A stretch of 61,811 bases of DNA from Cyanobacteria bacterium HKST-UBA04 (GTDB taxonomy: Bacteria > Cyanobacteriota > Vampirovibrionia > Vampirovibrionales > JAGQHJ01). The notes under the pieces are model-generated. The model had not been told where the DNA came from and did not search any database. It worked only from the letters and a program-made list of their open reading frames with translations. The stretch covers positions 1-61,811 of the forward strand of contig JAGQHJ010000006.1 in assembly GCA_020431915.1 (NCBI GenBank), in the 5' to 3' direction. Every line of letters starts with the position of its first letter. Position 1 is the stretch's first letter. The translations under genes were made by a program, and so were the position numbers. This document shows positions 18,869-27,634 of the stretch, piece by piece.

Positions 18869-18934
18869 CATATCATTACTTTTGTAATAATATGAGAAAC
18901 GCCCGTTACCCCGTCCTTGCTCTTGCGCTATGAT
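18869..18934 (+). promoter_or_regulatory. Palindromic operator and promoter upstream of the tonB cluster
   Basis: An 11-bp inverted repeat (CATATCATTAC-TTTT-GTAATAATATG, one mismatch) lies at 18869-18894. It is followed by TTACCC at 18906 and TATGAT at 18929-18934, with a 17-bp spacer. The palindrome ends 11 bp before the -35 hexamer. The position suits a regulator controlling the tonB-exbB-exbD genes, but the sequence is not a clear Fur box. Confidence 0.4.
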
Positions 18935-19072
18935 AGGGTTGGACAGGAATTTGCCCCCTATGGCGCACGCACGGTCAATCAGTTAGAGTCTCTCCGGCCC
19001 TCAACGTTTGGTATCTTGTCGCTGCAACTGTTTTATCCCTTCCCTTTCTGTCGATTCTGATCTGGCCCGTAT

Positions 19073-20374
19073 GTGTGCCTGTCCGGCCCTGTCCCAACCT
19101 TACGAGAAAGTGGTTTTGCCTTCGTGAATAAAAACCGTTTCCTATTGCAGCCCCGATCGCGAGACAAATCGCAACGAACCCGGCAGAAGCTGACCGGTAC
19201 GAGTGGTATGGACGTGCCTAAACCCGAGGTAACCCCGATGCCGGAACCGGATTTGAGCCATTTAATCCCTGATCCCCTCGACAGGCCGGAGGCCTATTGG
19301 GATGACACGGTTTACCAGCCCCAGGCGCGTGCCGCCCAGTATGACGATGACGGGGAAGGCGGCATTGTGTATATGGATATGCGCTATGCCACGGCCCTTT
19401 CGACGTTGGCCCATATTGTCACCCCCATTGGGGTGTTGCTGGCGTCCATTCTGGTGATGATTCTGCTGGGTATCGACTGGATGAAGCTGTTTGTGCAGCC
19501 CGAACCGGAGGTCAAGGACATTGAGTTCGTGATTGCCTCGCAGCCCGAAGCCCCGCCTATCGACAAGCACACCAAAATCGAGGCCATGCATGACATGCAG
19601 GCCGGTGGCGAGCATGACCCCACGCGCCGGGTGGCTCCGCCCGACCCTTCTACGGCGGCCAGCCAGGCGTCCGATTCGGCAAAGGCCAGCAAGCCGCAGC
19701 CCAAGGTCGTCGAACCGCCTCAACCCAAGCCTCAACCAAAACCCCAGCCAAAACCTCAACCGGTTGATCCCAAAGTGCAGCAGATCAAGGATCTGCAAAA
19801 AAACATCAAGGTAAAGCCGCCGCCAAAGCCAGCACCCAAGGCGGCTATTCAAACCCCCGTCAGCAAGCCGGCCCCGGTCTCGCCGCAGCCGGCCGTGCCC
19901 GACAAACCAAAGGTGAACCCGGTGCTTGCTTCCGCGCTGGCCATGACCCGGGGAACAACCCCGTCTCCTGACTCGTCTCCTTCCATGGCGTCGGTGCCCT
20001 CCATTGGCCATGTGGGCAGTGTGGCGAACCCTAGCCCCGGCAACCCCCATGCCCCAAGCGGTATTGACGCCAAGCGGCAACTGGCCGATTACGGGCCGTA
20101 CCGTGACAAGCTGGCTCGGGCCATCAAGAACGCCTGGAAGCCGCCACGGGATAACCGTAACCGCGATGTGGTCGTTTTGTTCCGTATTTACCAGGATGGC
20201 CGGATCGAGGATATCAAAATCAAGACTTCCTCCGGTGTTCCGGCTTCCGATTCGGCGGCGGTTGCCGCACTGGTTGCGATTTCTCCCTTTGATCCCTTGC
20301 CCGATAGTTTTACCCAGGATTCTATTACCGTCGAGTTCACCTTTGATTACAACGTTTTTAACGGAAAGAAGTAA
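19073..20374 (+). CDS. tonB: TonB-family energy-transducing protein
   Basis: The protein has a cytosolic N-terminus, one membrane helix (about residues 112-134, HIVTPIGVLLASILVMILLG), a long Pro/Lys-rich linker with (KPQP)n repeats that could span the periplasm, and a C-terminal TonB/TolA-type domain (YRDKLARAIKNAWKPP ... VVLFRIYQDGRIEDIKI ... FDPLPD). It would couple the proton gradient from ExbB/ExbD to outer-membrane transporters or act as a Tol-type envelope factor. The start is uncertain: ATG 19073, GTG 19124 and ATG 19208 are all in frame, and the last gives a more usual short cytosolic N-terminus. ExbB follows 118 bp downstream. The final domain could equally be called TolA-like. Confidence 0.85.
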   Translation: MCLSGPVPTLRESGFAFVNKNRFLLQPRSRDKSQRTRQKLTGTSGMDVPKPEVTPMPEPDLSHLIPDPLDRPEAYWDDTVYQPQARAAQYDDDGEGGIVYMDMRYATALSTLAHIVTPIGVLLASILVMILLGIDWMKLFVQPEPEVKDIEFVIASQPEAPPIDKHTKIEAMHDMQAGGEHDPTRRVAPPDPSTAASQASDSAKASKPQPKVVEPPQPKPQPKPQPKPQPVDPKVQQIKDLQKNIKVKPPPKPAPKAAIQTPVSKPAPVSPQPAVPDKPKVNPVLASALAMTRGTTPSPDSSPSMASVPSIGHVGSVANPSPGNPHAPSGIDAKRQLADYGPYRDKLARAIKNAWKPPRDNRNRDVVVLFRIYQDGRIEDIKIKTSSGVPASDSAAVAALVAISPFDPLPDSFTQDSITVEFTFDYNVFNGKK

Positions 20375-20492
20375 CCCCTTGCCTTAGTGGCACCGTATTG
20401 TCTCTGGCGTTTGTCCCTGTCGCCTTGGTTTTTTCGCCGTCCTTGCTTTAGTATTAGGTTTAATCGTTTCACAATTAGGAGAGCTTCCCCCT

Positions 20493-21116
20493 ATGGAATT
20501 GCTATGGTTTACCATTAAAGAAGACTGGGCCATTCTGCTGCCCATTGTCATATGCTCGATTCTGACCGTGGCTGTCGCCATTGAGCGCTTTTATTTTTAC
20601 AGTCAGAACAAACGGGAAGTGGTGCAGTTTATTCACCATATGCAGCGCGAACTGCAACGGGGGCAGTTGGAAAATGCCCAGGTGGTCAGTTCACAGCTTG
20701 GCGGCATTATTGGCGAAGTGGCCGAAGAGGGGATTCGTATCCTGTCCGAGCGCAAGGGCAACTTTTCCGGCCAGTTCGATATTACTGCTAACCTGGCGGC
20801 CCGCAAGCTGGAAAAAGGCTTGAGCGTGCTAGGGACCATTGGCGGTATCGCCCCCTTTCTCGGGTTGCTGGGTACGGTTATCCGTATTCTGTTGACCTTC
20901 GGTGAACTGGCCAATGCAGGTGGTCAAAGTGCCCAGGTGGCTTTTGGTATTGGTTCGGCCCTGATTGCCACGGCGTTTGGTTTAGGGGTGGCCATTATTG
21001 CGGTCGCCTTCTACAACTACTTCTCCACCATTGTTCGCCGCTTCGAGGACGACTTCCAGTTGCTCAAGCTCTTGTTTATCAACTATGCCGATCAAGGTTC
21101 GCCCCTCCACGCGTAA
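20493..21116 (+). CDS. exbB: MotA/TolQ/ExbB-family proton channel protein
   Basis: A 207-residue inner-membrane protein. An AGGAGAG site 9 bases before the ATG supports the start. Three helices are visible: near the N-terminus (WAILLPIVICSILTVAVAIERFYFY), then LSVLGTIGGIAPFLGLLGTVIRILLTF, then AFGIGSALIATAFGLGVAIIAVAFYNYF. The A-P-x-L-G-L-L-G-T-V motif is the signature of the family. With ExbD it forms the proton-driven motor that energises TonB. The two ExbD genes follow closely, so the four genes form a functional unit. Confidence 0.92.
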   Translation: MELLWFTIKEDWAILLPIVICSILTVAVAIERFYFYSQNKREVVQFIHHMQRELQRGQLENAQVVSSQLGGIIGEVAEEGIRILSERKGNFSGQFDITANLAARKLEKGLSVLGTIGGIAPFLGLLGTVIRILLTFGELANAGGQSAQVAFGIGSALIATAFGLGVAIIAVAFYNYFSTIVRRFEDDFQLLKLLFINYADQGSPLHA

Positions 21117-21176
21117 GTTGACGTTGCTGCCTGCCCTGTGCACACGTGCACGGCACGCATAAAGGAATAAAGACCG

Positions 21177-21659
21177 ATGGGAATCTCTGGAAGTGGCACT
21201 GAAGGCCACGGCGCCCTATTTACCGAAATCAACATCACACCGCTCACCGATATTTTTCTGGTGCTGCTTGTGATGATGATGGTCATTGCCCCCGGTTTCC
21301 AAAAGCAGCAGGACATTAACGTGCCGGAGGTCGAGTCGGGGTCCAACCTCAAGTCCACGCCGTTTACGCTGGAAGTGGTCAAGGACGGCACCTTTTTCAT
21401 CGACGGCCAGCCCGTGGCCGAAGCCGAGCTGGAATCGGCCTTGTCGAGCAAGGTGCCCGAGCTGAACGAAAAAATGGTGGTGGTGCGTGCCGACGCCGAC
21501 ACCCCCAGCGAGGTGGTGTTAAAGGTGTTCTCGGCGGCCTCGGCGGCCGGTTTCGAGAAACTGACCGTGGCCGGCCAACCCCTCTCCGAATCGCGGCAAA
21601 ACGAGCTGCGTGATGGTGTTGGTATTGGCGATGACGCCCAGCCGGTAGAGGAGCCCTAG
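21177..21659 (+). CDS. exbD: ExbD/TolR-family protein, copy 1
   Basis: A 160-residue protein with one N-terminal membrane helix after a cytosolic segment (EINITPLTDIFLVLLVMMMVIAP). The Asp in PLTDIFLVL is the conserved proton-conducting residue. The periplasmic domain (about 60-150) has the usual ExbD/TolR strands, ending with VLKVFSAASAAGFEKLTV. An AAAGGAA site lies about 9 bases upstream of the ATG. It is 60 bp after exbB and 9 bp before a second exbD, so they are co-transcribed. Confidence 0.92.
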   Translation: MGISGSGTEGHGALFTEINITPLTDIFLVLLVMMMVIAPGFQKQQDINVPEVESGSNLKSTPFTLEVVKDGTFFIDGQPVAEAELESALSSKVPELNEKMVVVRADADTPSEVVLKVFSAASAAGFEKLTVAGQPLSESRQNELRDGVGIGDDAQPVEEP

Positions 21660-21668
21660 AGACCCCCG

Positions 21669-22112
21669 ATGAAAGCCAGTAACCGGAAACCGTTTAACCA
21701 AATCAACATTACACCGCTGACCGACATCTTTCTGGTGCTGATGATTATGATGATGGTTATTGCCCCAATGTTGGATGCCCAGGGCCTGAAATTGGCGGTC
21801 CCCACCGTCTCGGAAAACGATCAGGTGGAGGAGGAGCCCAAAACCATTCGCCTGGAAGTGCACGCCGATGGATCCTACGCCATTGGCGAACAGCCCTTGA
21901 GCGCCGGTCAGCTTCGGCAGCATTTGCGGAAAATCCAGGCAGAGTACCCGGATGGCCTGCTGATTGAAACGGATCCTACGGCTACGCACGGTATGGTGGT
22001 TAAGGCGATGGATGCTGCCCGTGGTGCGGGCATTGACAAAATTGCTGTTACCCAAAGCGATGGTGCTGACGCCGACGCGGCCCAGCAGGATGCGGGGGAT
22101 GCTGCCGAATAG
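21669..22112 (+). CDS. exbD: ExbD/TolR-family protein, copy 2
   Basis: A 147-residue paralog of the preceding gene (NQINITPLTDIFLVLMIMM; the key Asp is conserved). The periplasmic part is closer in length and strand pattern to a minimal ExbD and ends in an acidic Asp/Ala tail (GADADAAQQDAGDAAE). Two different ExbD subunits with one ExbB occur in several bacteria, where they may form a mixed dimer in the motor. The intergenic gap of 9 bp shows tight coupling to copy 1. The hairpin GCATTTTGCT / AGCGAAAATGC just after its stop (22123-22147) may mark the operon end, although no T-run follows. Confidence 0.92.
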   Translation: MKASNRKPFNQINITPLTDIFLVLMIMMMVIAPMLDAQGLKLAVPTVSENDQVEEEPKTIRLEVHADGSYAIGEQPLSAGQLRQHLRKIQAEYPDGLLIETDPTATHGMVVKAMDAARGAGIDKIAVTQSDGADADAAQQDAGDAAE

Positions 22113-22148
22113 CGGGGCGTACGCATTTTGCTGATGAGCGAAAATGCA

Positions 22149-22177
22149 TACACAGCTCTCACCCGCCTCGTTATAAT
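22149..22177 (+). promoter_or_regulatory. Promoter for the copper ATPase gene
   Basis: TACACA at 22149-22154 (4 of 6 to the -35 consensus) and TATAAT at 22172-22177 are separated by 17 bp. They lie 90 bp before the copA start. No CueR- or CsoR-type operator was recognised. Confidence 0.5.
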
Positions 22178-22266
22178 AGTAAAACAGGATGCATCGGCAA
22201 GGGCATTCTGTTGTAACTGGTATGACGTGGTGTTAACCGCGCTGGTACAAGGCAGACCTGCATCGG

Positions 22267-24531
22267 ATGCAACAAAACCTGACCCTGCATATCCATGGCA
22301 TGACCTGCGCTGGCTGCGAGCAGACGATTCGCCAGGGGCTTGAGCAACTGGACGGCGTTGAGGAGGTGGCTGTCAGCGTGTCGACCAACGATGCGCAGGT
22401 GGCGTTTGACGATTCCACGACCAGCCTCGACACCATCGCCCGGCAGATTGGCCGGTTGGGCTACCGAATGGTGCATGCCGAGTCTTTTGAGGGGTTTGAT
22501 CATACCAGTGCAATGACCTACGTGGCCCGACTGGGGGGCCAGGCAAAATCGGCCCTGACATGGCTGGGGGCCCGGACGATATTCTGTGCGGCCCTGACCT
22601 TGGCCATGTGGCTGATCCCGGATCGCTTCGGGATTGACGGGTTGGCTATCTGCAGCACCGTGGTGTTGATTATCGGGGGTGGCCCCATGATCATGCGGGC
22701 CGTCAAGGCCTTTGGGCTGGGTAGTTTGACCATGGACACCCTGGTCAGCGTTGGGACGCTGTCGGCGTGGGGGTACAGTATTTTGGCGGCCTACGGCCGC
22801 AGTACCCTAGGGTTGGATCTGGCTCGCCAGGCCGATGTGTTTAACACGCCCTACTTTGTGACGGTGGCGACCCTGATTACCATTGTGCTGCTTGGTCGTC
22901 TTATTGAGCAATGGGCCCAGTTCAGTAGCCAGTCGGCTGTTCGAAAACTGGTGGGCCAACCGGTTGCCGAGGCCACCCGGATCGGCCCCGGCGGTGACGA
23001 GGTGGTAGCCTTGGACGCCGTGGTTGTCGGGGATCGGCTCCGGGTCAAATCCGGCCAGCGGGTGCCTCTGGATGGCACGGTGGTGGCCGGTTCGACGGAA
23101 GTGGACGAATCACTGCTGACGGGCGAAAGTTTGCCGGTGCCCAAGACGGTCGACAGCCGGTTGATTGGGGGCTCGATTAACCTGGCCGAGCCGGTGGAAA
23201 TGGTCGTAACGCACCTGAATCACCAGGGGGTGCTGCACCAGGTGGTATCGCTGGTGTTGTCGGCGCAGCGCAGCAAGCCGCCGGTTCAGCGCCTGGCCGA
23301 CGAGTGGAGCAAACGCTTCGTGATGGGCGTGTTTGCCGTGGCCCTGCTGACGTTTATCTTATGGACGCTGTTTGCCAAGCCGCCGCAGGGTGTGGCGGCC
23401 GAGGTCATTGCCTTGAACCGCATGGTCAGCGTGTTGATGATTGCCTGCCCCTGTGCGCTGGGCTTGGCTACCCCCGTGGCCGTGGTGATGGCCATTAGCC
23501 AGGTGGCCCGGCAAGGCATACTGGTTAAGCAGGCCGCCAGCCTGGAGCAGCTTGTGCAGATTGACACGGTTGTTTTCGACAAGACGGGCACCCTGACGGC
23601 CGGTGGTGGGCTGGACAAATACCATATCGATTTTGTGATGAACCCGGACCTGGTTGGTATGACGCGCCAGGACGCGTTGTTTTACCTGGGTTCGCTCGAG
23701 CAGGGGTCACCCCATCCGTTTGCCCGGCTTATTACGCGTATGGCCCACAACGAGGCTAATCGGGGCCTGGTGTCGCCCGACGAGTTTCGCACCGTCGACC
23801 GTGAGGGCATTGGTGGCAAGGTGGACGGGGTAAACGTGTGGTGCGGCAACCAGTACCTGCTTGATACGGTAGGCGTTGCCATTCCCGATTCGTTGAAACC
23901 GGACGGCCAGCGTTTGTCGCGTATGGGCCGGAGCCTGGTGTACGGGGTTGTCGATGGTCAGGTGGTGGCCCTCGTTGGGATTGGAACGGCCTTGCGCAAC
24001 GAGGCGGCCGACGTGATTGCCACCCTGAAAAGCAAGGGGCACCATGTGGTGCTGCTGACGGGTGATATGGCCGAGGCTGGCCAGGCCGTGGCCGATGCGC
24101 TGGGTATTGCCGAGGTGATTAGCAACGTGGCGCCTGACGAGAAACGCGAGGTCATCAAGACCCTGCAGGACGAAGGCAAGCGGGTGATGATGCTTGGTGA
24201 CGGCCTGAACGATGCGGTGGCCCTGGCCCAGGCCGATGTGGGGGTGGCCGTGGATATGACCAGTGATATTGCCGCGATGTCCTCCGACGTGGCTTTTCTG
24301 ACGCCCAAGCTAAGCAACGTGCTGGCGTTGTTTACCCTGGCCCAGCGTACCCGTCGGGTGATTCGCCAGAACCTGATGTTTGCGTTTGCCTATAACGTGG
24401 TGGCCATTCCCGTGGCTGCCGGTGTGTTGGTGCCCGTCATCGGCGTGTCCGTTAACCCGATGGTGGCCGGGCTGGCCATGGCTGCCAGCTCCATTATCGT
24501 GATTTTCAACAGCCTGAAGCTGCGCTTATAA
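22267..24531 (+). CDS. copA: Copper-exporting P1B-type ATPase
   Basis: A 754-residue inner-membrane pump that exports Cu(I). It has one N-terminal metal-binding domain (GMTCAGCEQTI), then transmembrane helices with the CPC metal site (C394-P395-C396), the TGES actuator motif (LLTGESLPVPK), the phosphorylated D438 in DKTGTLT, the HP motif (GSPHPFA) and the MLGDGLNDAVAL hinge. The C-terminal helices carry NVVAIPVAAGVL and MAASSIIVIFNSLKLR, typical of Cu(I) pumps. The ATG has a poor ribosome-binding site, so expression may be modest. No copper chaperone or regulator gene is adjacent. Ag(I) is a possible alternative substrate. Confidence 0.95.
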   Translation: MQQNLTLHIHGMTCAGCEQTIRQGLEQLDGVEEVAVSVSTNDAQVAFDDSTTSLDTIARQIGRLGYRMVHAESFEGFDHTSAMTYVARLGGQAKSALTWLGARTIFCAALTLAMWLIPDRFGIDGLAICSTVVLIIGGGPMIMRAVKAFGLGSLTMDTLVSVGTLSAWGYSILAAYGRSTLGLDLARQADVFNTPYFVTVATLITIVLLGRLIEQWAQFSSQSAVRKLVGQPVAEATRIGPGGDEVVALDAVVVGDRLRVKSGQRVPLDGTVVAGSTEVDESLLTGESLPVPKTVDSRLIGGSINLAEPVEMVVTHLNHQGVLHQVVSLVLSAQRSKPPVQRLADEWSKRFVMGVFAVALLTFILWTLFAKPPQGVAAEVIALNRMVSVLMIACPCALGLATPVAVVMAISQVARQGILVKQAASLEQLVQIDTVVFDKTGTLTAGGGLDKYHIDFVMNPDLVGMTRQDALFYLGSLEQGSPHPFARLITRMAHNEANRGLVSPDEFRTVDREGIGGKVDGVNVWCGNQYLLDTVGVAIPDSLKPDGQRLSRMGRSLVYGVVDGQVVALVGIGTALRNEAADVIATLKSKGHHVVLLTGDMAEAGQAVADALGIAEVISNVAPDEKREVIKTLQDEGKRVMMLGDGLNDAVALAQADVGVAVDMTSDIAAMSSDVAFLTPKLSNVLALFTLAQRTRRVIRQNLMFAFAYNVVAIPVAAGVLVPVIGVSVNPMVAGLAMAASSIIVIFNSLKLRL

Positions 24532-24584
24532 TGGTTTCCTGGTAACGGTTTGCTGGCGTCTAAACAAACGAGATTTTTTTGCCC

Positions 24585-25586
24585 ATGGCCAATTCCAATC
24601 CCCACCTCAACCTGCCCTACCGCGCCAGACGCCTGCGTCAGTCCGCAGCGTTGCGCGACATGGTGGCCGAAACGACACTGTTGCCGCAGCACCTTATTGC
24701 GCCGTTTTTTCTGCTCGACGGGGCCCACCGTCGCGATGCTGTGGCGAGTATGCCGGGTGTATGGCAGCAGACTCTCGATCATGTCCTCATTGAGATAGAC
24801 CAGGGCCTGAAGCTTGGCATTAAGGCGTACATGCTCTTTGGGGTGCCCGAGGCCAAGGATGCCCAGGGGACCAACGCCCATATTCAGGATGGATTAATTC
24901 AGCATGCCTGTGCCGAAATCAAGAAACAGTTCGGCCAGGACGTGGTGCTGATGGCTGATACCTGTCTGTGCGAGTATACTTCCCACGGGCATTGTGGCCT
25001 GGTGATGGACGGGCAGGTGGTCAACGATCCCAGCGTGTCCGTGCTGGCCAAGATTGCCGTCAGCCAAGCCGAAGCCGGGGCCGATGTGGTGTGTCCTTCC
25101 GACATGATGGATGGGCGCATTGCCGCCATACGTGAGGCCCTGGATGAAGCCGGGTTTGAGAACACCGTGATTATGGCCTATGCCGCCAAGTATGCCAGTG
25201 CTTTTTATGCCCCGTTTCGCGATGCGGCAGCCTCGGCCCCCAGTTTTGGCGATCGCCGCAGCTACCAGATGGATCCGCGTAACCTGAAAGAGGCTCTGCG
25301 CGAGACGATGCAGGACATTGACGAGGGGGCGGACATGATCATGGTCAAGCCGGCCTCGGCTTATGGCGATGTAATTAAGGCCACGGTTGAACTGGTTGAA
25401 GTGCCGGTGGCGGCCTATCATGTGTCGGGCGAGTACAGCATGGTAAAGGCTGCAGCGGCCAATGGCTGGATAGACGAGCGGGCGGTGGTGCTGGAACTGA
25501 TGACCGGACTGCGCCGAGCCGGGGCGACCATGGTGGCCACCTACCATGCCTTTGACGTGGCCCGCTGGCTGCAATCCCATGACTAG
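24585..25586 (+). CDS. hemB: Delta-aminolevulinic acid dehydratase (porphobilinogen synthase)
   Basis: Condenses two 5-aminolevulinate molecules into porphobilinogen in the tetrapyrrole pathway. The three zinc cysteines are present in DTCLCEYTSHGHCG. The two active-site lysines are K202 (AYAAKYASAFY) and K255, the Schiff-base residue (MIMVKPA). Length is normal (333 residues). The ATG at 24585 is preferred over the in-frame TTG at 24579. There is a 53-bp gap after copA. The product feeds heme, siroheme and cobalamin; MetH in this window needs cobalamin. Confidence 0.96.
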   Translation: MANSNPHLNLPYRARRLRQSAALRDMVAETTLLPQHLIAPFFLLDGAHRRDAVASMPGVWQQTLDHVLIEIDQGLKLGIKAYMLFGVPEAKDAQGTNAHIQDGLIQHACAEIKKQFGQDVVLMADTCLCEYTSHGHCGLVMDGQVVNDPSVSVLAKIAVSQAEAGADVVCPSDMMDGRIAAIREALDEAGFENTVIMAYAAKYASAFYAPFRDAAASAPSFGDRRSYQMDPRNLKEALRETMQDIDEGADMIMVKPASAYGDVIKATVELVEVPVAAYHVSGEYSMVKAAAANGWIDERAVVLELMTGLRRAGATMVATYHAFDVARWLQSHD

Positions 25587-25603
25587 CCGGGGCGGTTAAA
25601 GAG

Positions 25604-26674
25604 ATGGGCCCCATGCGGTTGTCCGTTGCCCCCTTTGACCTGGTGCCGGAGTTTGCGTTTAACATTGCCACGGGCGGCGATCTCAACACGAGCCACCACG
25701 TGTTGCTGTGTTTGGAATACGAGGGTCTGACGGGCATGGGGGAAGCGGTACCGGTGACCATGTATGGCCAAAGCCGGGCTGAAACCATGGCCTTTCTCGA
25801 GTCGCTTCGGGGGCACGACTGGCTGAAAACCGCCACGCCCTTTGACATGCAGGCTTTCTGGTCATGGATGGACACCGTGCCTGGGCAGTTACCGGCCAAG
25901 TCGGCGCTGGACATGGCCATGTGGGACTTGCAGGGCAAGGTATTGGGCCAACCGGTGTGGCGCTTGTGGGGCCTTGAGACAAGCCAGCCCTTTGAGTCGG
26001 CCTATACCATCGGTATTGATTCGCTCGACGAAATGCAGCGTAAAACCGAGCTGGCTCTGGGCCGGGGCTATACTATCCTCAAGCTCAAACTGGGGGGCGA
26101 CACGGTGGCACGCGACCAAGCCATTTTGACCTCATTGCGCCAATGTGTGCCTGCCGACGTGCCCTTTTGGGTAGATGCCAACACGGGCTGGACCTTTGAC
26201 GACTTTGTTCAACTGCTGCCGGTAATGATGGACACGGGGGTGGCGTTGATTGAAGAGCCGTTTGTGGCCGGCGTCGGTGCAAATCGTCGTTGCGAGGCCA
26301 AGCACCTGGCCCCAATGCCCCTGGTGGCCGACGAAAGCTGCCATACGGCGGCCGATGTGGTAGCCGTGCGCGAGCAGGTAGACGGCATCAACATTAAGCT
26401 GACCAAATGCGGGGGGCTGTCCAAGGCTTGGCCGATAGTGCACACGGCTCGGGCTTGTGGCCTGCAGGTGATGCTGGGCGGGTTTGTGGAGACCTCGTTG
26501 GCGGTCACGGCCATGGCCCAGTTGGCGCCGGTTGCCGATTTTTTGGATCTTGATGCCGCCCTGCTTTCGGGCAACGACCCGGCCGAGGGGATGCGTTGGG
26601 CCGGCAGCCGGTTTACCTTGCCCGATGTGCCGGGCCTGGGGGTCTGCCTGACCGAGCCACTGGGCTTCCAATAA
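25604..26674 (+). CDS. Dipeptide epimerase, enolase superfamily
   Basis: A 356-residue enzyme of the mandelate-racemase/enolase superfamily, most like L-Ala-D/L-Glu epimerases (YcjG/YkfB). After a capping domain (about 1-125) comes the barrel: the K-x-K catalytic pair in TILKLKLGGD, then the metal ligands Asp (WVDANTGW), Glu (ALIEEPFVAG) and Asp (PLVADESCH), then the second catalytic lysine in INIKLTKCGG. It would interconvert epimers of dipeptides released from cell-wall peptides, placing it in peptidoglycan recycling. It starts 17 bp after hemB, so co-transcription is likely. Substrate preference (Ala-Glu or another dipeptide) cannot be read from the sequence. The ATG at 25613 is an alternative start. 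Confidence 0.88.
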   Translation: MGPMRLSVAPFDLVPEFAFNIATGGDLNTSHHVLLCLEYEGLTGMGEAVPVTMYGQSRAETMAFLESLRGHDWLKTATPFDMQAFWSWMDTVPGQLPAKSALDMAMWDLQGKVLGQPVWRLWGLETSQPFESAYTIGIDSLDEMQRKTELALGRGYTILKLKLGGDTVARDQAILTSLRQCVPADVPFWVDANTGWTFDDFVQLLPVMMDTGVALIEEPFVAGVGANRRCEAKHLAPMPLVADESCHTAADVVAVREQVDGINIKLTKCGGLSKAWPIVHTARACGLQVMLGGFVETSLAVTAMAQLAPVADFLDLDAALLSGNDPAEGMRWAGSRFTLPDVPGLGVCLTEPLGFQ

Positions 26675-26801
26675 ATATCGCGACTGTGAAGTGAAACAGT
26701 CGCGATCTCGGATCAAGTTCTATCCACAAGCGTTCCAGGCCATCTGCTCGATAAGTCAATCAAGCGGGCTTAAACAACTTGTTGTTGTCAGCAAGAGGGA
26801 C

Positions 26802-26969
26802 TTAGCCGAATAAGTTCAGGCCGTTGTTTTCGTTCCGGTTTTCGGCGGTAAACCCGTAGAGGCCGGTTACCAGTTGGTTGGTTGCACTCTTGGGTTTGGC
26901 ATCCTTATTCGCGTTCGTCCCCACTGCAAAGGCACTTGCAATATTCAGTTTTGCTGCCAGTGGATTCAT
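26802..26969 (-). CDS. Small hypothetical protein, 55 residues
   Basis: This frame is below the usual length cutoff. It reads MNPLAAKLNIASAFAVG, continues through a Lys/Asn-rich segment (NANKDAKPKSATN) and ends NNGLNLFG. A very good AGAGGAAGAA ribosome-binding site lies about 7 bases before the ATG, in an otherwise AT-rich non-coding stretch, which is the main support. There is no signal peptide, although the N-terminus is mildly amphipathic. It stands alone between the epimerase and the amidohydrolase. No family is recognised. Secreted or regulatory peptide roles are possible but unproven. Confidence 0.6.
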   Translation of the reverse strand: MNPLAAKLNIASAFAVGTNANKDAKPKSATNQLVTGLYGFTAENRNENNGLNLFG

Positions 26970-27634
26970 GACGTATTCTTCCTCTTTCCCTTTATCAACC
27001 GCTACGGGACGCTGATTCGTTCTCAGTGGCTTGTAGGGTGTGATATATAAATAAAAAATAAACGAAATATAAAATTGCCTCAGAATCTCTTATTGTTTGT
27101 TTATTTTTACAAATTGTTAAATAGTATATACTATAGATATTTATTCTGTCGAAACGGGCCGGTCGGTCGCCCCCCAGCAAAGAAAAAAGCAAGACTGTGA
27201 AAGTCTTGCTCTAGGTTAGTGTACGATGTTGAGAGTTATTCCGTCCTGTATTCCCTTTTTCACCGCTGTCCGTGCAGTAAACTTGCTTCTGGCTACAATA
27301 ACGAAGCGTGTTTAAGCGGTGACCCACTTTAATGGGAATGGCAGGTTTGAACCGGAATGGTTTGCTACCCTATTACGTTGTTTGGTTGTCGCTTGTCGTG
27401 ATGGTGTGTTTGCTAACGTGTGTGATGAACCGTTGGTAATTCTGGTGTGTCGTTTGTTATATCTATATAAAAAATATATCCTTTTAAGAATTGCTTAATT
27501 ATTCGGGTATATTAAATATTCGTTACATTTATAAAAACGGTAAACAGGAGTGGTGCGGCTCAAGGCGCGGGGTTTCATTGTTTGGGGCCTGTGTTTACAG
27601 TACAACTAATCCTGGTTCCCTTTGGCAGTACAGG
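26970..27634. other. AT-rich intergenic region before the amidohydrolase
   Basis: No gene is supported. The stretch is more AT-rich than its surroundings (for example TATATAAATAAAAAATAAA near 27041). The amidohydrolase frame extends back to 27491, but that part lacks a ribosome-binding site and family similarity. Confidence 0.35.
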
